A DNA stretch of 64,000 bases, taken from the NCBI GenBank assembly GCA_947502885.1, contig CANNBP010000011.1, positions 124,001 to 188,000 on the forward strand, in the 5' to 3' direction. Positions 45,449-56,326 of the stretch are shown piece by piece; position 1 is the first letter of the stretch, and each line of letters begins with the position of its first letter. The stretch comes from an uncultured Aquimarina sp. (GTDB taxonomy: Bacteria > Bacteroidota > Bacteroidia > Flavobacteriales > Flavobacteriaceae). Under the pieces are notes generated by a model. That model saw only the letters and a list, made by a program, of their open reading frames with translations. It searched no databases and was not told where the DNA came from. A program made the position numbers and the translations under genes.

Positions 45449-48400
45449 TCGACTGTATAAGTATAATTTTTTGAATCACTGGTTATCCCACCTGGTAATA
45501 TATATTTAATTTGAGTTTGGTAATCTCCTCGTTGTATTACCGGAAACTCTCCATTTATGATATAATTAAACCGAGTTATTTCTTCTTGATGATTCGTCTC
45601 ATTCGGAAAAAAAGCATTCACAATTTTGTATCGTATGTCTACAAAATCTTTTTTGTAATAATAGGCTAAGTGATAGCGGTGCGGCATATATTCTTTGATC
45701 CACCAATCTTCAGGATTGTACTCTAGACTATGTGTATAATGTGAACTTACTAAAACAGCTTTGGTAGGAGGCAACCCCATCTCATCGACATCTCTGGTAA
45801 CTGTAAAGTCATCTCGCAACGGGTATCCCTTATACACCAACGGATAGATGTAGTTATTATAATACCGATTGTTTTTTAAACTAGCTTCGATGCTAATAAG
45901 TGGAATATTAATATCATCTTCATCGGTTCCTGTATACTCATTTCCTTCTATTTCTGGAAGATCAAATGGTTCTGTTTCATCAATAATAGCAAGTAAAAAA
46001 TGTGCATCTGGTATATATTCATCTTGATTTGTATTAGGATTAAATACAGACACAATATCCATCACTGATCTTTGTTGTCTTTTTGCATTTATTTTTGCCC
46101 TAAACGTATCATATATACTCACACCAAAATCAAATTTCAACAATTCAATTACCTCGGCACTGGTACTTTTTCCTTGAATTTTTGCATTTCTAACAGAAAT
46201 TGTTCCCTCCTCTTCATCTTCTGGCTTGACCTCAAACCCTCCATCTATGACTTTATCTTCTCTAGACAAAGTACTTTGGTTATTATCCTTGGGCTCATTA
46301 TTTAAGACCAAAGAATATTCTTGTTCATTAACTAATCTGGGTAATGCAAATGCTAATGTATTACTAGCATTATTATAGCTAAATTCTTTCTTTTCATCAT
46401 TTCCATTTCCTTCAAAAACCGCAACCTTATGAAACGCACTGCTAGAGAATAAATAATCTTGTCCTTTTTTCAGTTTCAAGTATCCACCTTTGTGCTGTTT
46501 AGGATACAAATATTTTTGATTAACCACCGGGTATGAATATTCTATATTATGCAAAGGAATATAGTCTGGCGCTATACCCGTTGTAAAAGATTGTTCTCTA
46601 ATTTCTTCTGCCAATTTGCCATCATTTACAATATCTACCCATTCATCTCCTTGTTGTTCTTGTAAAACCACTTTTACTTTTAGATCTATCTTTTTTTGAG
46701 GGGGCAATATATCATCGGTTTCAAAAGTTACAAGGTCTTTTCCTCTATTCCACTTTAATCTTCCGGGTAAAACATTCTCTCCCTGTTTTACAGAAAACTC
46801 ATCTAGTCGAACTTTATATTTTTTTATGGTTTCATCTTCCTCTATATAATCAAAAGGCTCTTCGATTTTAACATTAAATCCAACCTCGGGTGAGAGAAAT
46901 ACATCTACTCCTGTTTCATTTTCTGGAGGGCTAATGTCCGAAATAATTGCAAAGTCGAGACCCGTTGGTCTTATTAACTCACAGCGTGTACCCCATTCTA
47001 CTTCGGCTCGAATATTCACTGTTATAACCCCTCCCAAAACTTCTGCATATACTCCAATTCTTCCTTTAAACCACCAAGGGTTAGGCAGTTCCCCTTTTAA
47101 TTCGACTGCCACACCTATTGTTATAATGGTTGCTCTAGCTTCCCAAAAATAGAGATTGATTACGATCCCAAAACTTCCCTCTATATAAGCCCATAACCGT
47201 CCCGACATATACCATCCATTTATTCCTGGAGTTTCATTATTATGCTTGCAGACATTATCACCAACGTTTTGCACCAACAAATCAAATCCAATACCCGCTT
47301 TAAGTTGATAAAAATAATATCCTACATCGATAGGGCCTGTATCCAGATGATACCCTATCCCATATGCATATCCTTTCCCTTTTTCTAAAAATTCTTGATT
47401 TTCTGTAACAGACTTATTATTAAACAAGCGTTCATTATCTGTAAGGTTTAAAATCTTGGTTACCGGATTGTTTTTGGGTAGTGTTAAATCAGGGATATTA
47501 TACCCTACCATATAATACCCGGTTGTTGTAATGGTATATCCCCCAATTTCTAATGTTAACGCTAATGGATGTTCTGGTTTTCCCAGAAATACGCTCCAAT
47601 TATTTTTTTCGAAATGAAACTCTATTGTTCCTGCATGGTTATCAGGACCTCCACCTCTTATAGAACCTCCTTTCATCCTAAAATAGACATCTACCGTACC
47701 ATGAAGTGAGCTTCTAGTTCCATTTCCCCCAAAATCATATTGCAAAGCGACAAAAGCATGTATGCCATCTTTCCCTTTTATATTATCACTGTCAAAAATA
47801 GTTTCTGCTACTCCCTGAAGGTTTGTTTCTTTATCTCCTTCGAGATTACCAGCATATCCTTCTTCTTTGGTAATCACATTTCTTAATCCACTAATTATTT
47901 TTTCCTTGGGGTCTTCTTCTTGTTCTAATAAGAAATGTCCTTCTCCATAATACGATATACGTTTCATTCCTCCAGCTTCATAAAAAACAACTTCGAATGC
48001 TGCTCCCCCATTAAATAATTTAGATGTCGCTTGGTTATTAAATTCGACCATTGCTTTTATTCCTAATCCTACAGAACGATCGGGTTTATAATCTAGGCCG
48101 GTAACATTGTTTAAAGAAGAAAAACCTGCCCTATCCATTCGATAAAAAGCACCACCTCCAAATGCACTTACTGCCAATTTTGAAAAGCTATTACGCTTGC
48201 CTAGCTTGCCCGCATAAGCATCAATATACCAATATCGAAATCCAGGTACGTCACCCTCATCTTTGGTACGCCCAAATATAGCCGTAGCGGTTAATCTAAC
48301 GTTAATTCCTTTTTTAAATATCGCTGTTATGTCCCCTTTAAAACCATTTCCGTATACAGGATTATCGGTCATAAACTCGACTGTCCCTCTAAGTTCTAAT

Positions 48401-50322
48401 GCTTCTAAATCTGCGTCTAGAAACATATTTTTTATTTCAAAAGAATCGTATTTCCAACGTTGGATTCCTCTTTCTTCAACAAATTCTCCTTTTATATGAA
48501 TATTGGTTTTTGCCGAAATCTTATCTTTCATTAAATTAATACCCACTCTAAAAACTAATGTTGCTGTTCTATTCTCATCTGTTTTTAGGCTTAGATTTGA
48601 TATCGTGACTGGAAAACCAGTTACTCTTGCCTGTTCTCCCTCTCCAAAACCAAACGACCCACCTATAAATCCATTATCGGTATCAGCGCCAACTTGTAAA
48701 TATGGTTGTTTTGCTTGTATTTGTAGGTTTTCGAATTCTATATTAGGTACTTCAAATACTTTATCTGCAAAATCATCTGGCGGATCATTCGTATCATTTT
48801 TTATAGATAATGTACCACTCAAAACTGCTTTTGGAACAAATTGATCATCTTCAACCTTAAACTCTACATAAGAACCTTCTTTAATTACGGCATTTGCTTT
48901 CCACAAATCAAATCTCAATTCTTTTCCTATATTATCGACAGTGAGTTTATAGTCTTGAGCATTAAAAATTATAGCATCATAGTTCAATACTGCCCCATCA
49001 TCATTTTGATTATCTATTGCATTTTTTGATACTGGTAATACTATCTTTCCTGCAAAACCAGCCCCATCAATAGCATTAGCTACCAAATTAACTTGAAAAG
49101 TATCGACAGAAAATTGCCATTTTGAAGCGTCTCCTTCATTTAGGCGTATTAGGTTTTCAGCTTTAAATAATCCAGAAACTCCTTGCCTATCTATCAAAAG
49201 ATTCATAGCATTGATCGTTATACGGTCTTTTGAATTTCTTTTTTTAAATGATTTTGGTAGAATAATCGTTGCGCTTTGTATATGTACTCCTCGCCAGGTA
49301 TTGGAAGTATCCCCTCCTTGTGATTCATATCCGTCTGGAAACGTAATTCCTGGATTTCGGACATCACTAAAATCAAAGGAAGCATCTTCTATTTCAAAAA
49401 TTAACCCTTTAAACGATGTCATTTGAAACTTTTGAAAGGTCAATTCTGTTACCAAAATATCATTCCAATCTTTTGCTTTCTCTATCTTAAAAGACGCTGC
49501 AACTCTTTGTTCACCAGAGACAACCTCATTATTTGCATCTACAGGTTCTAGCATTGTACGAGGAAATTGTACTTCTGCATTAAGAGTTAAACTATTAAAA
49601 CCATCACAATCTATGGAAACATATGATCCTTTGTCTAAGTTAACCTGACCAGTAGCACTATCAAATCCCCCTTTTAATAATAAAGAATACCCTTTTGCTA
49701 TTCCATTTTGATTTTGCCTATTATTTGACAGTTCATAATCTTTGAGTAATACAAGATTGTTATCTACTCCTACCAATCCCCCAGTAAGTGATAATTTTAT
49801 CTTGTCTAATCCAAAAAATAATATTGTATTTCCTTCGGCATCAATATCAGCGGGATTACGGCCTGTCATAGGTGTCCTAACCCTAACAAAAGCGGTCATT
49901 TCTGCATAGTTTTGATAAAAAGTAACTCTGCTAATCCCTAAATCATATCGAACATTTCCAATCTCTCTACTGATACCTACAGGTAAAGTTTTTATATCAT
50001 CATAAGTAATTAATTGCTCAATAAAATTCTGGCTTTCTTCAAGTATATCAAATGTACTTTTAGCCTCTTCTAACAAATTCTGACTTTGCGAACTTATTTT
50101 TATTTTCTTGTTAGAAATATTGCGTGTTTTTGGAGACAAATGATACGCATGCGTTTTTTCTATTGCTTTATCCAAACTTGGAAAAGTACGCGTTTGCGAA
50201 ATCGTTTTTCTTGCAAATTCGATTGTTTTCCCTTTTTTTATAGCCAAGGTATCTCTACTAGTATTACTCCAAATTAGTGTTGGAATACATACCAGTACTA
50301 TGTAGATGTATATTTTTTTCAT
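45445..50322 (-). CDS. Giant exported beta-rich protein, family unknown
   Basis: The protein has 1625 aa with a signal peptide ending I-W-S-N at residue ~20. Residues ~60-1100 are almost wholly beta-structured with short alternating strands (for example I-T-F-P-D, A-T-I-I-L-P-K, L-N-A-E-V-Q-F-P), with hints of repetitive layers, reminiscent of long lipid-bridge-like or barrel-like sheets, but I cannot name a family. An Ig-like (Big_5-type) domain with I-S-D-I-S-P-P-E-N-E-T-G lies at ~1129-1240. The C-terminal third is less regular, with no T9SS tail. It overlaps both neighbours by 4 nt (ATGA at 45445 and 50319). Role unknown; the operon context suggests part of the surface assembly. Confidence 0.65.
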   Translation of the reverse strand: MKKIYIYIVLVCIPTLIWSNTSRDTLAIKKGKTIEFARKTISQTRTFPSLDKAIEKTHAYHLSPKTRNISNKKIKISSQSQNLLEEAKSTFDILEESQNFIEQLITYDDIKTLPVGISREIGNVRYDLGISRVTFYQNYAEMTAFVRVRTPMTGRNPADIDAEGNTILFFGLDKIKLSLTGGLVGVDNNLVLLKDYELSNNRQNQNGIAKGYSLLLKGGFDSATGQVNLDKGSYVSIDCDGFNSLTLNAEVQFPRTMLEPVDANNEVVSGEQRVAASFKIEKAKDWNDILVTELTFQKFQMTSFKGLIFEIEDASFDFSDVRNPGITFPDGYESQGGDTSNTWRGVHIQSATIILPKSFKKRNSKDRITINAMNLLIDRQGVSGLFKAENLIRLNEGDASKWQFSVDTFQVNLVANAIDGAGFAGKIVLPVSKNAIDNQNDDGAVLNYDAIIFNAQDYKLTVDNIGKELRFDLWKANAVIKEGSYVEFKVEDDQFVPKAVLSGTLSIKNDTNDPPDDFADKVFEVPNIEFENLQIQAKQPYLQVGADTDNGFIGGSFGFGEGEQARVTGFPVTISNLSLKTDENRTATLVFRVGINLMKDKISAKTNIHIKGEFVEERGIQRWKYDSFEIKNMFLDADLEALELRGTVEFMTDNPVYGNGFKGDITAIFKKGINVRLTATAIFGRTKDEGDVPGFRYWYIDAYAGKLGKRNSFSKLAVSAFGGGAFYRMDRAGFSSLNNVTGLDYKPDRSVGLGIKAMVEFNNQATSKLFNGGAAFEVVFYEAGGMKRISYYGEGHFLLEQEEDPKEKIISGLRNVITKEEGYAGNLEGDKETNLQGVAETIFDSDNIKGKDGIHAFVALQYDFGGNGTRSSLHGTVDVYFRMKGGSIRGGGPDNHAGTIEFHFEKNNWSVFLGKPEHPLALTLEIGGYTITTTGYYMVGYNIPDLTLPKNNPVTKILNLTDNERLFNNKSVTENQEFLEKGKGYAYGIGYHLDTGPIDVGYYFYQLKAGIGFDLLVQNVGDNVCKHNNETPGINGWYMSGRLWAYIEGSFGIVINLYFWEARATIITIGVAVELKGELPNPWWFKGRIGVYAEVLGGVITVNIRAEVEWGTRCELIRPTGLDFAIISDISPPENETGVDVFLSPEVGFNVKIEEPFDYIEEDETIKKYKVRLDEFSVKQGENVLPGRLKWNRGKDLVTFETDDILPPQKKIDLKVKVVLQEQQGDEWVDIVNDGKLAEEIREQSFTTGIAPDYIPLHNIEYSYPVVNQKYLYPKQHKGGYLKLKKGQDYLFSSSAFHKVAVFEGNGNDEKKEFSYNNASNTLAFALPRLVNEQEYSLVLNNEPKDNNQSTLSREDKVIDGGFEVKPEDEEEGTISVRNAKIQGKSTSAEVIELLKFDFGVSIYDTFRAKINAKRQQRSVMDIVSVFNPNTNQDEYIPDAHFLLAIIDETEPFDLPEIEGNEYTGTDEDDINIPLISIEASLKNNRYYNNYIYPLVYKGYPLRDDFTVTRDVDEMGLPPTKAVLVSSHYTHSLEYNPEDWWIKEYMPHRYHLAYYYKKDFVDIRYKIVNAFFPNETNHQEEITRFNYIINGEFPVIQRGDYQTQIKYILPGGITSDSKNYTYTVE

Positions 50323-53300
50323 TCGCCCCAGTTTATTCCTGAAAGATCGACATCATCCAAATTGATAGTACTTCCATCTTTTAGGTACACAGTTTTTATA
50401 TTATTATCTATAAGGTATTTAATATCCTTCCCAAATCCTGTTGGTATTTTTGTAGAATTTCCTTGCTCATCATATCCTCTAAGTACATTTTTTTTCTTAG
50501 GATCTGTAACAAGAATAATTCTCATTTTTGTTTTATTTTTATTTATAAATTTTTGAAAACCAACACTATATTGTCCAGAAAAAGTATTAAAATCGAATAC
50601 TTTTTCTGGCAGGTTTAACATCTGGACACTTCCTTTTCTTAACTCATCTGGATTATCTGCAAAAGAGTAGTTTTTAAAAATGGTTAATTCTTCAATGATA
50701 TCATCGGTTCCTATTTCGCCGGTTACACTAGGAGAATTATTTGGTTTCCATTTTCCTAAAATCACATTGACTTTATCCGAGCTTAATGATATAGAACCAT
50801 TAGGCAAGTGTATGATATTGTTATTGGTATACCCATAAACCCTTTTAAAGTTTTCTATTAATTCTTCATAAGTTGCAACTTCTGGTTCTGCATTATTTTG
50901 CCTTTTATACTTTTCTAATAACAGATCAAATAATTTTTCTTGACCCTCCTTTTTTTCTCTATCTATTGCCCAGCTTATTGGTTTTTTTGTTGAAACATCA
51001 AAAAGTAATAATTCACCAGTTGTTTGATCGTGTTTTATATAATAAAGCCCATCTTTACTGGTATATTGGGCAATATCTTGGTGATTTTGACTTTGTTTTA
51101 GCCAAAAGGTTCCAGCTCTACTTTGCGTCATTGCAACACCGTCCTGCCAAGTTGTAAATGCCTTGAATGTATTTGCAATAGAGGGAACATCATCAAAATA
51201 TTCAAAACGCGCCTCTCCTTTTATTACTTTTCCAATTGGCAAAGCAGAAGCTGCATTTCTTGCATTTCGAAGTAATTGCAAGCTTTGTTTAATCCTATTT
51301 AATTCTCCAGTTAAATTATACTTAACAGCCTCTTTTTGACCTCTAACTAAATAATAACTAATAGAATAATAAGCCCCGTCATTTCTTGCAATTGATTTTA
51401 AAAATTCTGGAGAATCGATACTAATCTTGATAACGTCATTAGCTACATCTGGTACTTTTGGAGGATCATACGGGTTCTTTGCAACTGATGTAGTTTTAAT
51501 CTTATTAATTCCATCAAACGATATGCTAAGTAAACTCTTAAGAGCTAAAAAATTACTTAACTGTTGCGTAAATTGATTATCAACCTGGTCACTTAATGCT
51601 GTTAAAGACAATGACCCTAAATCTTCTGCTATATGATATGCCAAAGCATATTTAGTGGCCTTTTTTGCTAAAAGAGTAGAACTTAAAGAAGTGACATCTA
51701 TTGCAGTGTTTACAGATTGTATAAATGTTCTATTAAAAAGCTTATTATCTGAATATAAGAGTACAAGTGCTGGTACAGGATAAGATGAGATAGTGTTTTT
51801 GGGGTCTTTTAGAATACTAAGACTTGTTCTATCTGAAAAACTAATCAAATCAAAAGGTTTTAATCCTTTCAAAGGCTCACTCACAGGAACTCCCGGTGAT
51901 ATTCCTTCTTTTAGCACTTGTGTAGCACTAAAAGTCCCCGATTTTTCGTCATAATCGGTTTGGATATCCAAATATCCAAACCTAGATTTCAAAAACCCAT
52001 TTTCGTTCTCTTCTAATGTAGCCTTATCAAATAATACAAGCCAATCCTTAAAAGGAATATTTTCTTCTGCAAGTCTGCGCACAATATTGCGATACTCTTG
52101 TGCAAAATTTCTTCCTCTAGGGTTATTGGCGTATTCATCCAATCGTATATCATGTAAATCACCACTTCGTGCATTCAGCTTTATCAAAGTGATTATAAAT
52201 GATAATCTATTATCCTTAAAAAAACCTAAGAAACTATCATCAACCTTATCAAAAAGTTGTTTATACAGTGTTTTTTCTTGATCATAACTATTTTTTCCTT
52301 CTAAGCCAAGAATAACTTGTTTTGCATTTGGTGTCGATGTATTTTCTAATACTCTAATTATGGCCAGCTCTTCTGCTCCTCGAAAAGATTGCCCTTCGAA
52401 TATGGTAAATCCATTTGCATATTTTGAAATGATACAAATAATTGTTTGAGCACTTAGGTTTTGTAATTCTCTGGTAGTACCTGCATTAAGAGCAGTAGTT
52501 AGTGTCTTAAATTCTACATTTTGGATATAATCACAAGCATCATCTTGATTTAGTTCAACAAAAACATCCTGTACTTCTTCTCCTAAAATTTGTTCTATAT
52601 CATCTCGAATAAACTTTAAAAACTCTATAATATAATCATGTAAGGTCTGTGGTTTAGAGTAATTGGGGTTGTCTTTATCCTCACATACTTCATTATTATT
52701 GGGCCCCAATAACCCACATTCACAATACCTTGATTTTAAAATACTTACAAACCTTGAAGGAGAATTACGTTCTCCTCCAAAATCATCCTTACAGCCATTT
52801 TGTACAGTGTGCCATTTATTATAAGTCCTATCGTTTTTTATATTATCATCTAGAATGTTAGGAAATGCTGTTCTTAACTCTGCTATTTTATGATACACAA
52901 AGGCATGTCCTTGATTATGGTTATTTTTAAAAGCCCAATCAATTGCTTTCTTAGTAACTAGTGTAGTATTATTTATTAAGACAGCTCTTTGATTTGAACT
53001 TAACTCATTACGCTCATTATGCGCCTGTACATTTGCTTGAAAATCAAATACAGTTTTAAATCTTTTGGCTTCATATGAATATGGCAAAATTTCTATTTCT
53101 GCAGTACTTAACTTTATTAGTTTTCTGTTGAGAAAAACGATAGGTTCCTCTTCGAAGTTATCTACTGAAGTCTGTCTTTCTATATTATACTTCTCATAAG
53201 TATAATATTCATCTCCATATTTATATCCATTGAAAATCCAAGTATCACCTGTTCGTACTATGTCGGCTTCATAAGTTTGATTGCCTATAGTAAATGCTCT

Positions 53301-56300
53301 AAGTGTTCCTGGAATAAAATCCATGAATTGCTTAAAATCACCTTGTGTCGCTTTACCACGATAACCATAAAAGAATTCAATCTTCCCTACTGCAGGCGGC
53401 AATATTACTCCTTCTAAAGAAGGACTTAAAAACGTAAATGTTTCGTTCCTATTTTTACCAAAATTTAAACTTGCAAATTGTTCTTCTTCAGGTAAATCAA
53501 ACAACGCATCTTGATCTGGGTTTAGGAAATTATATGGGGTAAAGTCAGTATGTATTTTATCCCAATGCATATGTGGTAATTTTATGCCTATACCACCTGT
53601 ATCCATTAACCATTGAGTTGATCCTTTGTCAGCTCCCAAATCAGTAGCATTTTGCAAATCAAAAACCCCTTTACCGATATGATAACCAATGATTTGCCCT
53701 AAATTACTTTTAAACCCAACGGCATTACTATTAGTAGTTTGATCTTGAAAAATAAATCCGAATTGATTATTAGATAGCATTGCTCCTGTAACCTCTACAT
53801 CGGGTGTCTCGTCACTAACAAAGATATAATACTGATCTTTTTCGATGAGTCTGTCTTTTAGCAACTCTCCTATATAGAATTTTCTAAGCTCATAAGAATA
53901 TTTAGGTAATGATACATCAGTATCCCATACGTTTAACTTCTCTCTGTTTAAACCAGATTCTGGGTATAATCTATCTGCTATAGAAACATTTACTTTTACA
54001 GAACTAAGATTAAAAATAGTATTCAACTCATTTTGGATGGAAACTTTACTCGGAACTTTACTGAAATTGACTGGAACTATTGTTACATTTATCGGAGCTA
54101 CTTCTGGAAGATGCCATAAGGTAAATTGCCCTGCTAATTTTTCTTTACCGTCTTTGGATACTACGGCTTTAATAACTTCTTTTTTAAAACTATTTGCACC
54201 ATTTAGTGCAAGAGTAACTACTGTATTATTTTGACTTAATGTAGCCTCAATCTTAACATCATCTTCATTCTTAAATGTAAGGTTACTTACATCAGATTCG
54301 TCTGTAACTCGAAGTAGCCCTATAATTTCATCTTTCTTATTGAGTTGTATTGCTTTGTGTGGGATAAAATAATCTGTTATACTATCTGCTTCTTTTATTA
54401 CGGCATATTTATTTGATGAATTATTTAATAAGTTACTAGTTTGTTTACTGGGTATTTGATCAAAAGCATAGATTCCTGATGGCAAGAAATTTACTTGAAT
54501 ATTTTCTGCTGTAAGATTATCAGTTATGACATCAGAGTCCGGGTCTACTGTATTACTGTCAGAAGGTTCTTGTACGTTACCTTCACTATCTACCACCCAA
54601 TTATTACCATCACTATCCACAAGAGTCGTAGTTGCATCACCTTCTGGCATAGTAACCACATCTAGCACTTGTCCATTATCATCATAAACAGTAATCGTAC
54701 GCACATTTGGATCAGGATCTACATCCAAGTTAGCAATAACACCATCTACCGTATGAACAACATCTGGATCAATACCTGTATCTGGATCATCTGGGTTATA
54801 TGGAGTATCAAACCCAGGAAAATCACTAAAAGTAGCATCATAAGTTGTGGTAATTACACCGCTGGTTAATTGTAACTTTGAGTTTATGGTAATACCATCA
54901 AACTCTACAGCAACCACTGGTAAGCCCAACCAAGGAATACCCGCATATCCATACCCTTTAAAAGGAGAATTATTTTTTTCTAGTTTGGTAACCGTGATCG
55001 GAAAATCTCCAGCAATAATTACAAAACCCGGAAATATTCTATCCAAACTTGGGGAATTTGGATCTACCGTATAGGGATTGGGTTCTATACCGCACCCTTG
55101 ATACATAGCTACATCTTCTGATACTGTTTCAAATTCTTGTACTTGTCCATAAGCTACATTTTCTGCATCACAATTACCCGCAACTCTATATTGATACTTT
55201 GTAGCCGGTTTTAGGTTAGATAAAGCTGTAGAATTTCTAGGGGTCGTTACGGGATACCACTTAGAATCTCCATCTTTTTCTCTATAATTTATGATGTAAT
55301 CAATGTGTGTACTTTCTATATCCCATCCAATAGTTGCTATACGGGCTCCTACCTGTTTTGTTTCTACATTATTTGGTGCAATACAAGGAGTTTGATATCG
55401 AAACCAGAATACTTGACTCAATCCAAAATTCTCAAAAAACGTACTGATTTGTTCACCGTCTTGATCCACATATGCTTGTACTTGCCAGGCATAAATATGA
55501 TCTTTGAGTAAAGGGTTATCTTGTGGATTGGCAAGCCAATTATAGGATAGGTTAGTGCCTATAATATTATCTCTGCATAGTACGCTAAAGTTATCATTAT
55601 TACCTATGCAACTATTTCCCCCTTGAGTTCCTAACATGAACCCTTGAATATCTTGCGTTCCTAAAGGGATTTGCACTAATCTAAATTTATATTTCACCCC
55701 CGTTATATTACCGCCAGAAGCCGGACTCCAATTAAAATTAATTTGCGGTGGTGGATCTGTGGCTACTATTTTTGATTCGTTTATTGGCCATGTCAAAAAC
55801 GGTGGATTTATGTGAGATACGGGTAGATTTACACATTTAGTTTCAGATATCTGTACTCCAGAACGAGCATCGATCACTTCAAAACAAAAATCATAACTCC
55901 CATCTCTTAAAGATGTCTCATATTGATCAGGTGATATCCCTAGTAAATTTTGAAACTCAAAATAAGGAGCTAAATCTATTGCTCCTAATATTAAAGGAAT
56001 CCCTGCGTCTAGAGTTAACTGTTGATTTTGGATAAATACAGGATTACCAACAATGTTAATTCCAGATCCTTTAATCTTAATTCGTAAATTGATTGGTCTT
56101 TGGTTTCCTGTAGTTATATCTGTAAGTAATAATCGTACTTGTAAAGGATTACTAAGAGATTTAGATTTTGCAAATGCCGATAAATTACTAGGATAAGGTC
56201 TAGAACCAATAGGATTGATCTGAACCGGAAAGTTTTGCGCGGCAATATGTTGTAAAACACAACATAACAAACCTAAAACCCATAATATCCTTTTTATCAT

Positions 56301-56306
56301 ATTCAT
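50319..56306 (-). CDS. Giant FN3 protein with degenerate zincin-like core
   Basis: The protein has 1995 aa. A signal peptide ends H-I-A-A-Q at ~24. Residues ~25-175 form an N-terminal module resembling that of TANFOR-type proteins (F-P-V-Q-I-N-P-I-G-S-R-P-Y-P-S-N-L-S), then an FN3-like part to ~380. At about 830-915 there is a zincin-like pattern: I-F-V-S-D, then G-Y-H-I-G-K-G-V-F-D-L-Q-N (~873-888), then Q-W-L-M-D-T-G and M-H-W-D-K-I-H. In active relatives the first motif reads H-E-L-x-H-G-x-x-x-L-x-H; here the Glu and two His are gone, so it should be inactive. Residues ~1300-1700 resemble the pre-toxin segments of polymorphic toxins, and the last ~150 residues resemble a toxin-like module. 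There is no T9SS tail. Starts 20 nt after the barrel gene. Confidence 0.7.
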   Translation of the reverse strand: MNMIKRILWVLGLLCCVLQHIAAQNFPVQINPIGSRPYPSNLSAFAKSKSLSNPLQVRLLLTDITTGNQRPINLRIKIKGSGINIVGNPVFIQNQQLTLDAGIPLILGAIDLAPYFEFQNLLGISPDQYETSLRDGSYDFCFEVIDARSGVQISETKCVNLPVSHINPPFLTWPINESKIVATDPPPQINFNWSPASGGNITGVKYKFRLVQIPLGTQDIQGFMLGTQGGNSCIGNNDNFSVLCRDNIIGTNLSYNWLANPQDNPLLKDHIYAWQVQAYVDQDGEQISTFFENFGLSQVFWFRYQTPCIAPNNVETKQVGARIATIGWDIESTHIDYIINYREKDGDSKWYPVTTPRNSTALSNLKPATKYQYRVAGNCDAENVAYGQVQEFETVSEDVAMYQGCGIEPNPYTVDPNSPSLDRIFPGFVIIAGDFPITVTKLEKNNSPFKGYGYAGIPWLGLPVVAVEFDGITINSKLQLTSGVITTTYDATFSDFPGFDTPYNPDDPDTGIDPDVVHTVDGVIANLDVDPDPNVRTITVYDDNGQVLDVVTMPEGDATTTLVDSDGNNWVVDSEGNVQEPSDSNTVDPDSDVITDNLTAENIQVNFLPSGIYAFDQIPSKQTSNLLNNSSNKYAVIKEADSITDYFIPHKAIQLNKKDEIIGLLRVTDESDVSNLTFKNEDDVKIEATLSQNNTVVTLALNGANSFKKEVIKAVVSKDGKEKLAGQFTLWHLPEVAPINVTIVPVNFSKVPSKVSIQNELNTIFNLSSVKVNVSIADRLYPESGLNREKLNVWDTDVSLPKYSYELRKFYIGELLKDRLIEKDQYYIFVSDETPDVEVTGAMLSNNQFGFIFQDQTTNSNAVGFKSNLGQIIGYHIGKGVFDLQNATDLGADKGSTQWLMDTGGIGIKLPHMHWDKIHTDFTPYNFLNPDQDALFDLPEEEQFASLNFGKNRNETFTFLSPSLEGVILPPAVGKIEFFYGYRGKATQGDFKQFMDFIPGTLRAFTIGNQTYEADIVRTGDTWIFNGYKYGDEYYTYEKYNIERQTSVDNFEEEPIVFLNRKLIKLSTAEIEILPYSYEAKRFKTVFDFQANVQAHNERNELSSNQRAVLINNTTLVTKKAIDWAFKNNHNQGHAFVYHKIAELRTAFPNILDDNIKNDRTYNKWHTVQNGCKDDFGGERNSPSRFVSILKSRYCECGLLGPNNNEVCEDKDNPNYSKPQTLHDYIIEFLKFIRDDIEQILGEEVQDVFVELNQDDACDYIQNVEFKTLTTALNAGTTRELQNLSAQTIICIISKYANGFTIFEGQSFRGAEELAIIRVLENTSTPNAKQVILGLEGKNSYDQEKTLYKQLFDKVDDSFLGFFKDNRLSFIITLIKLNARSGDLHDIRLDEYANNPRGRNFAQEYRNIVRRLAEENIPFKDWLVLFDKATLEENENGFLKSRFGYLDIQTDYDEKSGTFSATQVLKEGISPGVPVSEPLKGLKPFDLISFSDRTSLSILKDPKNTISSYPVPALVLLYSDNKLFNRTFIQSVNTAIDVTSLSSTLLAKKATKYALAYHIAEDLGSLSLTALSDQVDNQFTQQLSNFLALKSLLSISFDGINKIKTTSVAKNPYDPPKVPDVANDVIKISIDSPEFLKSIARNDGAYYSISYYLVRGQKEAVKYNLTGELNRIKQSLQLLRNARNAASALPIGKVIKGEARFEYFDDVPSIANTFKAFTTWQDGVAMTQSRAGTFWLKQSQNHQDIAQYTSKDGLYYIKHDQTTGELLLFDVSTKKPISWAIDREKKEGQEKLFDLLLEKYKRQNNAEPEVATYEELIENFKRVYGYTNNNIIHLPNGSISLSSDKVNVILGKWKPNNSPSVTGEIGTDDIIEELTIFKNYSFADNPDELRKGSVQMLNLPEKVFDFNTFSGQYSVGFQKFINKNKTKMRIILVTDPKKKNVLRGYDEQGNSTKIPTGFGKDIKYLIDNNIKTVYLKDGSTINLDDVDLSGINWGE

Positions 56307-56326
56307 AGTATTAATTAACCATTCAA

